A stretch of DNA of 52,500 nt from Mesostigma viride (GCA_009746045.1 RPFO01000104.1:2688296-2740795), one strand, 5' to 3'. Positions 1 to 19,850 are shown, counted from the stretch's first letter. Translations and numbers: made by a program. The notes: generated by a model not told the origin, from the sequence alone.

Positions 1-68
1 ACTACGAACAGGTATGTAAATGTCCTTTCTCGAGGCAGGCAGATTTCTTGGAAAAGGCGGATACTCAC

Positions 69-3000
69 CACCAGCAGATCAGACAGCTGGCGCACTTGCA
101 TCTCCAGGGATTGCCTCCGCCCAATCTCCTGCAGCAGTTTGGTTCGGGGGCGTCGGGCAATGGAAGGAAAACTAGTTAGGGTGACTCGCTCTCAGTCCCA
201 TGTCCAGAAACCACCCGACAGGAAAGACACACGTTGTGAGAAAACAAAGAGATTCAGATCATACAGTACAGAACAGACCATAATAGAAGAAATTCATTTA
301 GTAAATGACAATAGAAGAAGCTACGACATGACGGAATACAGGAAACGCGAGCAAGAACAGCTATTGAAAAAAGCGTGTGCTTCTACTTTTTATGCTACAG
401 TGCTCCTCTGCTAATACATGCTAGTTGAAAATACAATGCATATTTCAATCCCTATTTCGATACCTAGTGCTCCTTCGTTAATACACACTAGTTAAGCACA
501 CTGCATGCATCACACACAGCACTGCGGATCTCAGTTGATGATGCACGTATTCTCAAATCAGGTCTCGCGCCTCACCACCAGTCCCCACCAATCTAGCCTA
601 CCTGTGCCTGAACCTCCACCGTCTCCACCAGCCGCTGCGCCGAGAGGAAGAGGTCACCCCACATGCCGCCGCCGCTGCTGGCTGACGCCACCGCAGCCGC
701 GAGCGGTTTGACCCCGCCTCCTGCCCTTGCTGCCGCGCCTGGGGACACGGCTGAGGATTGAAGCCAATTATATCCAAGTATACGCCAAGTAAATATCCAA
801 GTTATCAGCCAAGTATATAGCCAAGTTATATGCCAAGTATATGGCCAAGTTATATGCCAAGTCATATCCAAGTTATCAAGCAAAGTGTAGCCAGGTTATA
901 AGAAAGGCACGGATGGCAGTGCACTTGAGACAGGGTGAGTGACAGCGGGGGATGCGGCGGAGAGCACTCCTGGGGATACTGGCCCAGGGAGGAGGGGAGC
1001 CGTGGATGGTATCCCACTTAGGATAGGGTGCTTTGCCACAGAAGATGCGGTGGAAGCCAACAAAAAAAGCCAGGGGACTTCCTGGGGATGAAAACCAAGA
1101 AATACGGGAGGCATGCCCGGGTGGTACCACACAAGGAAAAGGGCAAATAACAGAGGCTGACTTCCTGGGGATGAACGCCAAGAAATACGGGAGGCATGCC
1201 CGGGTGGTACCACACAAGGAAAAGGGCAAATAACAGAGGCTGACTTCCTGGGGATGAACGCCAAGAAATACGGGAGGCATGCCCGGGTGGTACTACACAC
1301 GGAAAAGGGCAAATAACAGAGGCTGCTTCCTGGGGATGAACGCCAAGAAATACGGGAGGCATGCCCGGGTGGTACTACACAAGGAAAAGGGCAAATAACA
1401 GAGGCTGACTTCCTGGGGATGAACGCCAAGAAATACGGGAGGCATGCCCGGGTGGTACCACACAAGGAAAAGGGCAAATAACAGAGGCTGCTTCCTGGGG
1501 ATAAACGCCAAGAAATACGGGAGGCATGGATGGTACTACACACAGAGTAGGGTGATGATGACAGAGGGTGATGCGGTGGAGGATGCCCATGATGGGGCAA
1601 AGCACAGAGGCTGATGCTCCTGATGGTGGAGGATGCTCCTGTGCATGGATGTGAAGACAGGAGGGAGCACCAACATGCGATCAAAGGACCACGTGCGCTT
1701 CCATTGGACCCCGAGCAGCAAGCAAGGTTTTCAACTTGCATCTGTAGCTCCCAATGCACCTCTTGCCGCCAGCACGACCATGCATGCCGTCGGCCACCAA
1801 CCGCTTACGACTTCACCCCCGAAACCCAGACATCAAAGTATCGATTTGCGGTTCAACTCCAACGCGCTACTACACTGTCCATGGCGTATCGTGTGTGCAA
1901 TCCATCCGTGTGCCTATTCGTGTGTCCAAGGTAACATTCACACTTCAGGGTATGTGAGTATCTCAGTAAGGTCAAACCGTTGTACTACTTGTTACTAGAA
2001 AAAAACCGTCTAGCTTTCTAGTTATTCCATGGTCAGGGCTCCGCAGTGTGGGCATGGCTTGGCTGACACAAATGTCCGTCCGTATTTCGTGTACGAGTTC
2101 GCAACTTGAGTTACACAGATAGCCCGACTTGGGCAGTGTAGTGGCGACATGTTACAGCCAGTAACTGTACCGTCGCCCCCCCCGCCCCATGAGAAATTAA
2201 ATCGGCGTGTCAACTCCCATGCAACACACCGCGTGCCGCCAGCACAATCACCCCCCCCGCGTACCATCGGCCCCCCCTTGTGGCGGCAAGTGCAAGTGCT
2301 GCGCTCGCACCAGCAGCTTGCGCAGCTCCTGCAGGTTTCGCTTGGCGAGCAAGTCCCGTGCGGATATGGCGGGCGCCATCACGGGGCCTGGCACGCTGCC
2401 GCCCCCCCCCCGCGCTATTGCCCCCGTGACTCCAGGAGCATTCACAGCGGCATGAGTACTAGCAGCCGCGGTGGTGGTCACACCAGAGGAAGGACCCGAG
2501 GAGTTTGAGGGAGGGGATGACCGGTCGGCACCGGACGGCGCGGTGGCGGTCGCATCGCCAGGTGTCATCATCACATCGGCCAGTAGCTGGTCCAGCTGGG
2601 CAAAGCGGCGCCGTGCCCACTCCGACTGGGGGGTCGGGGCAGGTGAAGGGAGAAACGGGGGGGGCGGGGGGGGGAAGGGGTGCGCCACAGAAAAGGGTTT
2701 AGGGAAAGGGTTGAACCGGACGAAGAAGGGAAGAGAAGGGGAGAGAGAAGGAGAGAGAGTGGCAAAGTGAGGCAGGTGTGATAGAAGATCAGATATTTGT
2801 GGCAGAATGGTATAGGGGCGGGTGAAGAGGGAAATTATGACAAAGTAATCCGACAGGCTTTCTTACTACTAGTACTAGTTGTATATCGTTTTTTTCTCAG
2901 GGCAACAAATGGGGTCATCATGTGCGGAATCCGCGAGCAGAGACATGCCATCGTCCGCCACCCACCTCCTGGACGGTGGCGTCCACCGCCAGCTTGAGCG

Positions 3001-6000
3001 CATCAAGTCTCTTTTTGTAATTCTTGCAAATCTGGGGGGGAAGAGGACGCGGACCGAAAGGCAGCAGTGGTGCGGCAGTGGCACAAATGCGCTTGTAATT
3101 CATGAACACCTGTGGGGTAAAGCAATGCCGGTGATGCGGTTTATGTGCTACAAGCTCGTTGTAATTCTTGCACACCTGAGGCACAGGGCCAGTGACTCAA
3201 GGAGGTCACACAGCAGCACAGACTAGAGTGGTATGAGCTACACTGCAGTAGCATATATGAGTCAACTGTATTTGAACCCCCTGCAGACTTGGTGAATAAG
3301 GCGGGTCTCTAAGAAACAGTGGGTACAGGGGGGCACACAGTTCGCTATCAAATTACGAACGTTGCGGTGTGGGGCTAAACCACTCTGCCCTGACTATGGG
3401 TAGGCCACTATCCCTGACTATAGGTAGGCCACTATCCCTAACTATGGGTATAGGGGCATAGGGGCAAGGCGAACACTGAGCCATTTGGGTTCGTCAGGGT
3501 TACATTATATTCATTTTACTTAGAAGTCCCAACAGACCCCACAAGTGAAGCTGAGGAATAGCCTGAGGCATTTTAGGCAGAACGTTGTGGCGGCTGAGTG
3601 CTAGTTATAGTGTCCTAGTCTGGCACCCACGTTCTTCCACCCTACCCCCTGGGCGACCCATCTGCCGTCATCCACCTGCCCTCAAGCCCTAAACCCTAAA
3701 CAGTTAGGCACCTGATTTGTTCCACTACAATGCTACCCTTGTGCCTCCCCTTTCTCAACTACTGGCGCCCGCGTTTCATTGTTGGTCAAGCAGCACACAC
3801 GCCTGCTAACATTTGTGACATGTATGCACCGCCCCCCCCCCATTTCCCCTCCACCCCCCCCCTCGAGACCTGCCACCCATCCCATGCTGTTTTGTTAGTC
3901 GTGCTGCACCAACGCGGGCTAACTTTTGTGCCTTGTTTGAACCGCCCTGCCCACCTCCCCCCCTGCCTTAGCTACTGGCACCCACGTTGCTCTGGTACCG
4001 TGCTGCTCCTGAGCCCTGATTTCCCTCATTCTCAGCACCCACGTTGTTCTGCTTGTCGAGCAGCGCCCACGTCTGCTCGTAAATCGCGCGCAGGCCCTCC
4101 TTGCCCTTGGTCTGCTCCAGCACCACCTGCTGCCGCAGGGACTCATTCTCGGCCTGTGCTTGGCTGGCAAATGTCGCGCAGGGAGAAACAGAGCACCACC
4201 ACGCCACACAGGGGCGGATGATGCACGGACAAACATACGGAATGCACGCACGTCACACATGGAGGATGTGTGCTGGGGATAGGGTGCATGGCACGGCTGG
4301 CAAACGACACACAAATGCGTGGCTGGCAAACATCACAAAAATGTATGCCCGTGCCTGTTTAGGCGGGGGGGCATGCACACGCCACACGTGCACGGCACAC
4401 GTGGAGGCACGCATGCACGGCGCAGAGAAGTGCCATGGGGACGAGGGGCAGGGGCAGGTGCACGCCACACACAGATGCACGGACAAACATACACTAACAG
4501 GAGGAGGCACGCATGCACGGCGCAGAGAAGTGCCATGGGACGAGGGGCAGGTGCAGGGGCTGGTGCACGCCACACACAGATGCACGGACAAACCTACACT
4601 AACAGCAGGCTCGAGCTACCATGGTCCAGAATCTCCACATTTCTGGCCTGCGATGTTGTCTCTTTCATACTCTAGTGCACACTGTGGTCGTCTCATTGAT
4701 ACTCTAGTGCACACTGTGGCTGTCCCATCGAACAGTGAGCATGCGCGCCACACATGGCCACGCCATGCACGGACAAAACGGACACGTCGCGAGGCAGCGA
4801 AGACCCACCGAAATGAATGGCTGACATCCAACTATGTAAGTGGCCAGGATGTGCATGAAGGGAGAGCGCCAAGGAAGCACGTGGACGCGTGCATGCGCCA
4901 AGCACCACCGCCACCACCACCACGCATGCCACGCACGCACAGGGCTACCGGCACAAGGGGGTGAGGGGGCGAGGAAAGGGGAGGAGGGGTAGGCAGGAGG
5001 CTTTAAGGCACCTTATCCTGAACAGAATACCGCCACCATTTGACAATCGCATACTAATTTATGCCACACACGCAAAGGCGAATGCTATGCACGCAAGAGT
5101 GCATGCAGCACCGCAGCAAACCAAGGGGAAGGGGGTTCTCAAAAACGCGTAACCACACAAAAAACACGCGGAATGCAGGCCTGTGGAGGCATGGAGCAAC
5201 ACAACCCTCCTGACCATCAGCACTCCATGATCGCAACAAAACCACCACCAGGCACCGCCACCAGGACCGGCCATGATGGGAAGCCATGCACCCTTGTCAA
5301 CTTACCGAAGACTCTCCCTGAGCCGCTCCACCTCCAGGGCTTCCGCACTGGCTTGCTTGCCAGCCCCAGCTCCAACCCCACCACTGCCACCGCCGCCAAC
5401 ACCACCAGGAGCCGCCCCACTCCCCTGCAAGCTGTTGCTACTGGCACGCCGCACGGGCCCTGCAGCGACCACCTGGGTCAGCACGGGCCCACCTGGCCCA
5501 CCCCCGGCCCCGTCCTTCCCGCCTGTGAATGGCAGCAGCCGCACCACCGCCGTGGCAGGGACATGTGCACCCTGGGCCCCCAGCCCTGCAGGGGTGGCCG
5601 AGAACGAGGGCGACCGCAGGGGGGGTGCAGGGTTAGCCCCAGGGGTGCCAAACGGGATCGGTGACAGCGGTAAATATTGATTTACCGGCGGCGCCCCGCC
5701 CGGGCCACCTCCCACAGCCGGGCCCCCTGTCCCCGGGGTTGAGGTGGAATTCGTGCCACCGGGCCCTGCCTGCCCAGGCATCCCCACCATAATGCTGGCT
5801 GCCATGGCCTTGGCCTCCTCTCTCAACCCAGCGGGAACAGATGTCGGAACCCCATCGATCGCCGCCGCGCCCGCCCCCCTGGCCATGTCCGCCCTTATTT
5901 GGGCCACACCCTGCCCCCCCCGGTCCAAACCAGACACACCCCCGGCACCCCCCGCCGCCATACCGGCAGCGCCCGTGCTGGCCGTGATGGTAGCAGCGGC

Positions 6001-6376
6001 GCGGCCTAGAGGGCTCTGGGACCCTCGTGCTGCCTCCTCCCCCTCGCCCGCCGATTCGTCCCCGTAATTCTCGCCCACGCGCCCTCCCTCGTTCTCGTAA
6101 CTCTCCGCCCCATCCTCCAGACCCTCTTGTCCGGGCACGTCCTCCTCCTCCAACCCTTCGAGCTCCGGGTCGGCTTCCTCGAGGGCCTGCCCCTTGGAGA
6201 AGAAGTCGGCCCCCACGCCCACTTTGGCCCACGAGGCGATCTCGTCGTGAATGCCGGCGCCGCGGGGAGGTCCCCCGTCCCCGCTCTCGCACTCGGTGCC
6301 CAGGCCCCCCAGGCTGATGCCCTGGCTCGACGAGACGGAGCCCTCGGTCTCGGTCGGCTCCGGGGAGATGAGCGCC
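69..6376 (-). CDS. Multi-exon coiled-coil / low-complexity protein gene (partial at both ends)
   Basis: Family not recognised. Reading the minus strand, six exons join without phase conflict: 6376-5306, 4163-4043, 3031-2966, 2625-2265, 750-602 and 128-69. Donors are GTAAGT, GTGGGT, GTGGGT, GTACGC, GTAGGC and GTGAGT; every acceptor is AG. The first visible exon starts at an acceptor (CCTCCAG), so the start codon lies upstream and was not found. The gene continues past base 1. The large exon encodes an acidic stretch (SPEPTETEG onward, many E/D-G repeats) followed by Gly/Ala/Pro-rich sequence, and ends in a helix (EALEVERLRESLR). The following exons read as coiled coil (QAQAENESLRQQVVLEQTKG; KRLDALKLAVDATVQE), then SEWARRRFAQLDQLL, Ala/Gly linker, and again coil (RRQSLEMQVRQLSDLLV). 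About 609 residues are visible. A structural or scaffold role is likely from the coils, but no function is claimed. Introns hold minisatellites and copies of exon edges. Confidence 0.7.
770..880. repeat. Short degenerate tandem repeat (CCAAGTTATAT-like)
   Basis: About seven degenerate units of roughly 14-15 bp built on the word CCAAGTATAT/CCAAGTTATAT. It lies in the intron between the 2625-2265 and 750-602 exons of the coiled-coil gene, directly upstream of the acceptor at 752-751 in the direction of transcription. Confidence 0.8.
1075..1545. repeat. 83-bp intronic minisatellite, about 5.5 copies
   Basis: The word CTTCCTGGGGATGAA recurs at 1078, 1161, 1244, 1326, 1409 and 1491, giving a period of 82-83 bp. 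Copies are nearly identical; the main variation is loss of one A in CTGACTTCC. The array sits inside an intron of the coiled-coil gene. Its translation gives long repetitive minus-strand open frames of up to 287 codons, which are by-products of the repeat and not genes. Confidence 0.95.
3081..3180 (-). repeat. Two degenerate copies of the start of the 3031-2966 exon
   Basis: On the minus strand the true exon starts AG|ATTTGCAAGAATTACAA. Two further copies of acceptor plus exon start lie upstream at about 3180-3148 (CAGGTGTGCAAGAATTACAA) and 3116-3081 (CAGGTGTTCATGAATTACAA). All three are in one continuous reading frame (CKNYNEL, FMNYKRI, CKNYKKR). They could act as alternative mini-exons, but decay of the copies and the downstream coil suggest only the last is used. 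Confidence 0.75.
3621..3995 (-). repeat. Copies of the 4043 exon-end / donor region inside the following intron
   Basis: The exon ending at 4043 finishes AACAAC|GTGGGTGC. The plus-strand equivalent GCACCCACGTTG recurs exactly at about 3978-3989 and, shortened, at 3623-3633 (GCACCCACGTT). A diverged relative lies at 3764-3775 (GGCGCCCGCGTT). Two of the copies are preceded by CTACTGG, so more than the splice consensus is shared. These are read as decaying copies of the exon-intron border. Confidence 0.6.
3687..3701. repeat. Short interstitial telomere-like repeat
   Basis: Two adjacent CCCTAAA units, the plant-type telomere repeat, within an intron of the coiled-coil gene. Too short to mark a chromosome end. 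Confidence 0.6.
4213..4605. repeat. About 100-bp tandem repeat with ATGCACGGACAAAC words
   Basis: GAGGCACGCATGCACGG occurs at 4404 and 4504, a period of 100 bp, and each unit carries the CAGAGAAGTGCCATGG block and the GATGCACGGACAAAC block. A partial unit precedes at about 4213-4270. The array lies in the intron between the 6376-5306 and 4163-4043 exons. A 31-bp duplication (TCTAGTGCACACTGTGG) follows at 4672-4735. Confidence 0.85.
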
Positions 6377-6419
6377 CTGGAGGCCACAACAAAGTGAAAT
6401 AAACAAGTACACAAATAAG

Positions 6420-6690
6420 GAAGGTGGGAAGGGGAGGAGAGAGGGGGGAGCGAAGAGGATGATTTGGGAAGGGGAGGAGGAAAGGGGGGAAGGGAAGGGA
6501 AGGGAAAAGGGGGAACGCAGAAAGCGCGGGGGGTGGTGAGGGCGGAGGGGGGAAGGAAAGGGAGGGGGAAAGGAAGGGGAAGGGGAAGGGACAGGGGGGA
6601 AGCGAAGGGGCAAGGAAAAGAAGGGGGGAAGGTAGGCATTGGGAAGGCAGGGAAGGGAGACGGGGTGAGAAGGGAAGGGACAGGGATGGA
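6420..6690. repeat. Polypurine tract in intron
   Basis: About 270 bp of almost pure G/A on the plus strand, with many GGGG and GGGA runs. On the coding (minus) strand it is a polypyrimidine tract about 45 bp upstream of the acceptor at 6378-6377 of the coiled-coil gene. It may be an expanded splice pyrimidine tract and could form triplex or quadruplex structure. Confidence 0.7.
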
Positions 6691-6699
6691 TAAGAACAG

Positions 6700-7200
6700 A
6701 TAAGGATGGAGATGAAATGGGGGCCAGGATGAATACCCATGCGCTGTGGACAAATAGGAATGGATAGCACCATGCACATGCAGGAATGGAAGGAATGCTT
6801 GGTAACCATTTGAAGAGGCACGCGAAACAGGTATTTGTGAAGGTATTTGCAGTACTGTTTGTATCAGTATATTAACGATTGTTTTGTGAAGTCACATTTT
6901 TTTTTCGGTGCATAATAGCGGACACAACATCCTTATTTCCCGAGTTGGACTTGTCTTTATCGCCGGGTTCCTGCTCAATGCCATATGTATTCTGGCAGTT
7001 TGGCACGAGGCACGCGATGCCAGGCTGTGAGACAAGATTATTCATGCCCTGGGTTGTCCTAATCGCTTGGAAAACAATAAAAGGGGTCGCTATGCCCAGT
7101 TCTAGGAACACATTTAATTACGTCCCCGTGTGGTGCATAAGGGGGGGGGCGTAAAGACTTGTCTCTATGAGATGCGTGCAATGAGAGACGTGAAGGAGAG
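6700..7200. other. Unassigned stretch upstream of the coiled-coil gene
   Basis: No recognisable gene. It should hold the missing 5' exon or promoter of the coiled-coil gene. A 79-codon minus-strand open frame (7111-6872) has no recognised similarity and no clear donor, so it is not called as an exon. Confidence 0.4.
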
Positions 7201-7201
7201 G

Positions 7202-7374
<173 letters not shown>

Positions 7375-7969
7375 GGACTCGCGACAGCAAAGCGACCCCC
7401 TTTGCATGAGCTGGTTCTTCTATAAGATATCAGTGTGTCCCATGGGAAATACCATAGCAATTATGTCCAGCATCGCGGTGAGATTAGGTGCGTCGAAACC
7501 GATAAGCCAAGAATAGAAGTTGCTAGCTGCGTCGTCCAGAGGCACTAGTAGACGATCCTGGCCTATGAGAAAATCAATCATGGTGCACAACCGATTCCTA
7601 AATAGCAATAGTGGGCAAGGTCTACTTGAAGACGTGCTAGTAAGAATTAAAGAAACGAATCGAGCTGGTTTTCTGATACGCCTGAAGCACCTCGAATATT
7701 TGCCCAATGGGTCGCACGGAGATCCTGGTGGCAGGCTAAAAATGACTAGTGTTCTTTGCAACCACTCTGTTTAGGACTATGCAAGCAAGTCGCAGGAAAT
7801 AATGCGACTGCACACGTTTGCACATTGTGCACGGAAACATGACAGGCCAGGAATAGACCTAGCCGAGCCTCGAATGACAGTATGACAACTTGCCACGTCT
7901 CTAGAGCTAATTCACCGCATCCAATGAGAATTTTGAATGGAGCAATGCCCTGCCTCCTTGAAGACACTT

Positions 7970-8649
7970 ACCGGAAATTGGCCATGTTAACGGCGCTCAT
8001 CATCATTGCCATGGTCTTCGCCTCAGCAAGAAGTTAGTCGCTCTCACATCAGTCTTCTAAAAATGGCATCCGGAAGGTCATACTTGGTTTACAACCGGAT
8101 TTCATGGCACATTGTAGATCACTTTAGATGTTCTACAACGAACCCGGATGCGCTTACGTCAGGAAAGTTGTTTATACACACTACTAGATTGAAAGCCACG
8201 AAAAAGCAGGTCAGGCTTTCCTTCATTACAATGCAGATCACGTAGGTAAATTGCCAACAGCAGGTTCCTGAGTGCGAGCACTGACACTGCGAGGAAGATG
8301 GAAAGCGATCAGCGATGGCGCTAACACCTGACGTACACAATTCAGGGACTCGTTGTGATGGCGCTCGGTTCTAGGTTTTCCATTTTCGCCATCCCTCCAG
8401 AGGCCCTGAATCCAGCATATGTTCTGGAACCGATTGAGTTTGCTTTCAACCAGTCGGAAATGTTAAATCTGCTTTTATGTACTGTAAAGGGCCGGCATTG
8501 TTCAACAGCTTAAGAATCTCCACGTCGGCGTGGGCAACAACAACAACAACAACAACCACGTCGGTTATCGCGCAATTTCCCTGCTTCCAGACCTTTCTCT
8601 GGCAGGCTGCCCGGGAGTGCGGGGGCGTGCGCGCGCGACCGCCACGCAC
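7970..8649 (-). CDS. Possible short-exon gene divergent from HSP70 (tentative)
   Basis: Not a firm gene. Three coding-like pieces are visible on the minus strand. The first lies before 8446, reading EILKLLNNAGPLQYIKADLT within an open frame from 8649 that also contains eight Val from a (GTT)n run. The second follows an acceptor at about 8288 (TTCCTCGCAG), reading VSVLALRNLLLAIYLRDLH. The third, about 8022-7973, is preceded by a good branch-point and acceptor pair (GACTAAC, then TTGCTGAG) and followed by a strong GTAAGT donor; it reads EAKTMAMMMSAVNMANFR. Phases between the pieces were not proven, and no family is recognised. If real, it would share a promoter region with HSP70. Confidence 0.3.
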
Positions 8650-8922
8650 TGCTACGTGTTGGCACTTGGCTCACGGCTGGTTGCACGGCTCTCTGCTGGC
8701 ACTAGTACTCGGCGACACGAGGGACGAGAGGGGTGCGCGTGACGCAACTGAGCATTTTGCCACACTGGCATGCACGAGCGAGCTGTGGAGGTACACACGC
8801 ACACACGCAGCCGTCGAGGCAGCCACCCTTTAATCGTTCCAACCCGGCCTGCTCACGGGTGGGACTTCTTAACTCTGTCGTTGTGAATCGTTTTCTGCAG
8901 TAGCACGTTAGGTTGTTAAAAC
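8650..8922 (+). promoter_or_regulatory. 5' flank of the HSP70 gene
   Basis: About 270 bp upstream of the HSP70 start codon. A stop codon (TAA) lies in frame two codons before the ATG, which fixes the start. No TATA box and no convincing array of nGAAnnTTCn heat-shock elements is seen; only isolated TTC/GAA words occur. The region may also serve the tentative minus-strand gene. Confidence 0.4.
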
Positions 8923-16810
<7,888 letters not shown>

Positions 16811-16888
16811 AAGGCCCGACAACTCAGGAATCGCTAACTAGGCGTCCACTTGAGGACTGCGAGCCACTTGTGGACCTCTCAGACCCTG

Positions 16889-16917
16889 GAGAGTGCGAGG
16901 TGCAGAGGAGCACTCTC
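16889..16917 (+). other. Small inverted repeat in HSP70 3' flank
   Basis: GAGAGTGC and GCACTCTC form an 8-bp perfect stem with a 13-nt loop, 79 bp after the stop codon. Role unknown. Confidence 0.5.
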
Positions 16918-16918
16918 G

Positions 16919-16965
16919 GGCAGTCACAGCAGCAGTGAAGGGCCTTGGGAGGAGAAGAAGTGAGG
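16919..16965 (+). repeat. Copy of the HSP70 C-terminal coding end, 3' of the gene
   Basis: CAGCAGTGAAGGGCCTTGGG then AGGAGAAGAAGTGA parallels the true end AGCAGCGAAGGGTCCTCGGA then GGAGAAGAAATAA (16776-16810). Even the stop position is kept (TGA for TAA). It shows that the copying is not limited to introns. Confidence 0.85.
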
Positions 16966-16969
16966 CGTC

Positions 16970-18250
16970 AAGGGTTGGAAATAGCCCCATGCGGAACTAG
17001 GCTGTGGCAGGACGAGTGTACGCTGTTAAGGGTGTGGGGAGGACTTCTGTAAGCGTGGCATACAACCACATGTGGGGCAAATGCTCTGGGGCAGCGGCGG
17101 CATCTATGCTTCGTGCGAAGTTCAAGCCAGGCAGGGAAGAGAGGGTGATGTGGAAAACAACGAGACAACCAGCGCAGGCCAGAAATTTGCTGGCGTGGAT
17201 ACCTGGCTGGGAGATGGTAGCGTTGGTGGGCTTGCTTGAGCTGGCCCTGGAAGCTGGTGTACGCTACGTATACGATTTCATAGTTTTGGCTGCGTTTGCT
17301 TTACTGGTGGAAGGCTCATGATCCCAAGTCTGCTCCCAGGGCAGTATCACAGACTGTCGAGCAATTGTGTCCAGGGCCCATCGGGACGACGAAATCCCGT
17401 GCAGGGATATGTTGTACATGAACCATGCTGCATGGCTCTCCGTATGGGGCCAAAGAGGGATGGTTGTGTGTGGTTGTTCCACTGGCCGGCCGGTCCCACG
17501 CCTGGCTCGTTGTGCAAGGGCACTGAGGCGTACAGTGTCAAAAGGACCATTGCGTGGCCGGTGAATAGCATGCGTACTTACTAGATGAGACAACCACAGG
17601 TATGGTTGGTACTGGGTTGCTTGGAGTAGGTAACGTGGTGCCTGATTCATACAACATGACCCGCTTTGTTGGTCTGCATGCGTCATGTGTGCAGGCTATG
17701 GACCCCCCCGTGTATGCCATGCCTCGATCCGTGCTATCTATTTGGAAAGAGCACAGAGTTCAATAATTCAGCCAGTGACTGAGTCTGGCCCCATAGCCAT
17801 GCTGGCATCCTTTTCTAGAGAGTGATGTACATGTAAACCAGTACTAGACCCTGTGTAAACGATAGACATTACTAATCTGTTATGATCTTGAAAACTGCAT
17901 CATTGCTGAGATTAACAGCCCATGCAATCTAGAATAAGTTCTCTCACATAATTTCCAAAGTACATACCACGGGACATGAAGTGGTGGGGCCATTCCGCGG
18001 GCGTGTCTGTGGAGTTGTGTGTGCATGTGCATGTGCATGAGAAAATCGTTACGTCAATGTACTTGGTTTGGTGCTTGGAAGTATATAAGAACGCACTTGC
18101 CAAGTAATTGCACTCTAGTTTGGCATGCAGGTGACATCTCTGCAGCCTCCCGCCTTATCGAAAGCCTAGTAGCTTCGGAACGTACCTTGTACACTGCTTG
18201 AGGGCTGATGCTTCACAATAAGCTACTGAAGAATAGATAGAATAGACCGG
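16970..18250. other. Intergenic, no gene recognised
   Basis: Overlapping open frames of 60-140 codons on both strands show no family similarity or splice logic. One word (AGACAACCAGCG then CAGGCCAGAAAT) recurs near 34833-34862, so part of it is probably dispersed repeat. Confidence 0.5.
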
Positions 18251-19850
18251 TAGGAATGTGTGTAGTACCATGCATCCATCCTCAGGCCCGGAAGGCAGCG
18301 GTGCATTAGTCAAGCACTGGTGGCCGCGAGCCCATGCAGGTCCCCTCCGGGGTTGCCTCGCTATCGGCATCATGCACCTGAGCCCAAGCGCAGTCGCCCT
18401 GGCCAACCTAGCTGGTCTGAGCGTGACTTTGACATCAACTTGCCCTCAATCAAGATCCTGGAGCACGTGTTTCATGGGTCGCACGCCTCGCCTCTTGCAT
18501 GACCTGTGCCAGCAGCTCCACGACCAGCACCGCCTCCGCACCGGCGTCGACGGCCGGTTTTCCCACCGTGGACCTGAAAACCTGCCCGGCTTCTCTCGTC
18601 CCCGCCTTCAGCTCTTCTCGCTCCTCCCACGCTGGTCTGCCAAAGACCTCTGGGTCCCGGCCTCCCCCTTGACCGAAGCCACCTTCCGCTCCATCCTAGT
18701 AAGGAGGCCATCGAGCAGCACGTGATCCCCCTCGCTGCGGATGTGGCAGCCATGGGCGGCACGCTGGCTGCCGAGCTCCCCCTTCTCTCCGGCCACCATC
18801 TCCACCGCCACCTACACCCTCCTCGCCTCCACCTGGAGCCCCCGCCACCACCGACACCATAACCGCCCAGCTCTGTGGCATCGACGGGCGCCTCAAAGAC
18901 AACGCCGTCTCCATTGATCGATTGCCTGCAAAACACCGCACGCCCCACTGCCCATGCAGGCGGTGAAGGACATTGCCGCCAAGCCAGCCCCCGCTGGCCC
19001 CGCACCGGCGATGCTCCTGCTCCCCAGACCTGGGCCGCCATGCGGCTGCTGAACCACACCACCACCACCACCTCCGCCATCGCCGCACAGCTCAAGCAAC
19101 AGACGTGCTCGACCTCCGCGAGGAGGTCAACTGAGCTCAACAAGCGCAGCCATAATGTCATCGTCAGGCACTTCGACCTGGTGGAAGGTGAGAACTCCGA
19201 GAAGCTTGCACAGGCGTTTTGCGGACAAAATCCTTGCGCCCCCATGGCCCTCAAATGTTGGTGAGCTCAAGCTGGAGGCCCTCCGCCTTCCCCGCACGCG
19301 CGCCCGGGTAATGCGAGACCGCCCCCGCTGCTGCTTACCTTTGAGCACATGGCGGACAAGCTTTTGTTAATTCCTCAAGCCCCGCAAGCGGCTCGTGAGG
19401 ACTGGCACTACACGCTGGACGTCGACTTGACGTACCGGCCCTGGCGGTGCTGGCGCAGCAACAACGGCGCCGGGAGCTATGGCGGACCTCAACCTCCAGC
19501 TCCGGATTGCAGATCAGTGCGGGCAGCCTGATCCCGGGGAAGAAGCCGGTATCCTGGAGGGGGGCGGTCATCTATGTCGACCACAAGCCCTGGCAGGCGC
19601 GACCCCCGCTGCCCTGAGCACCCTCAGCAGGTAGCAGCCCCAGCCTAGGGGACCATAGCAGTAGTGTAGACTAGTCAGTATAATAAGGCTTTGTAGTAGC
19701 CAGCACGCGTTGCCATGTACACTGTATGCCTCTGATGGGATCCTGCACACCAGATGATGAATTAGCATTAAATTAAGTGTTAGCATGTACTGCTTTGCCC
19801 ATGCAGAGAGCTATTCTAGCTCTGCTGAGATTAAAATTAAAATTATAATG
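18250..19850 (+). mobile_element. Decayed LINE-like ORF1 element, plus orientation
   Basis: Frame-broken coding sequence resembling a LINE ORF1 RNA-binding protein: SHNVIVRHFDLVEGENSEKL, then a fragment reading ALRLPRTRARV. The same protein is better preserved on the minus strand at 22483-21857. Its 3' part (TAGTGTAGACTAG, then GATGATG...TTAG) also matches that copy. It ends in an A/T-rich tail about 19830-19850, meeting tail to tail the minus-strand element that follows. The 5' limit near 18250 is uncertain. Confidence 0.6.

Noticed and set aside
1075-1545. CRISPR-like array
   Set aside because: Tandem units are contiguous, without unique spacers, in a eukaryotic intron.
896-1759. 287-codon minus-strand open frame with repeated MPPVFLG / LCYLPFS peptides
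   Set aside because: It is the translation of the 83-bp minisatellite within an intron; all three frames are open because the unit lacks stops, and there is no other coding evidence.
17004-17720. Overlapping 74-140-codon frames after HSP70
   Set aside because: Open on several frames at once, with no recognisable motif or splice structure.
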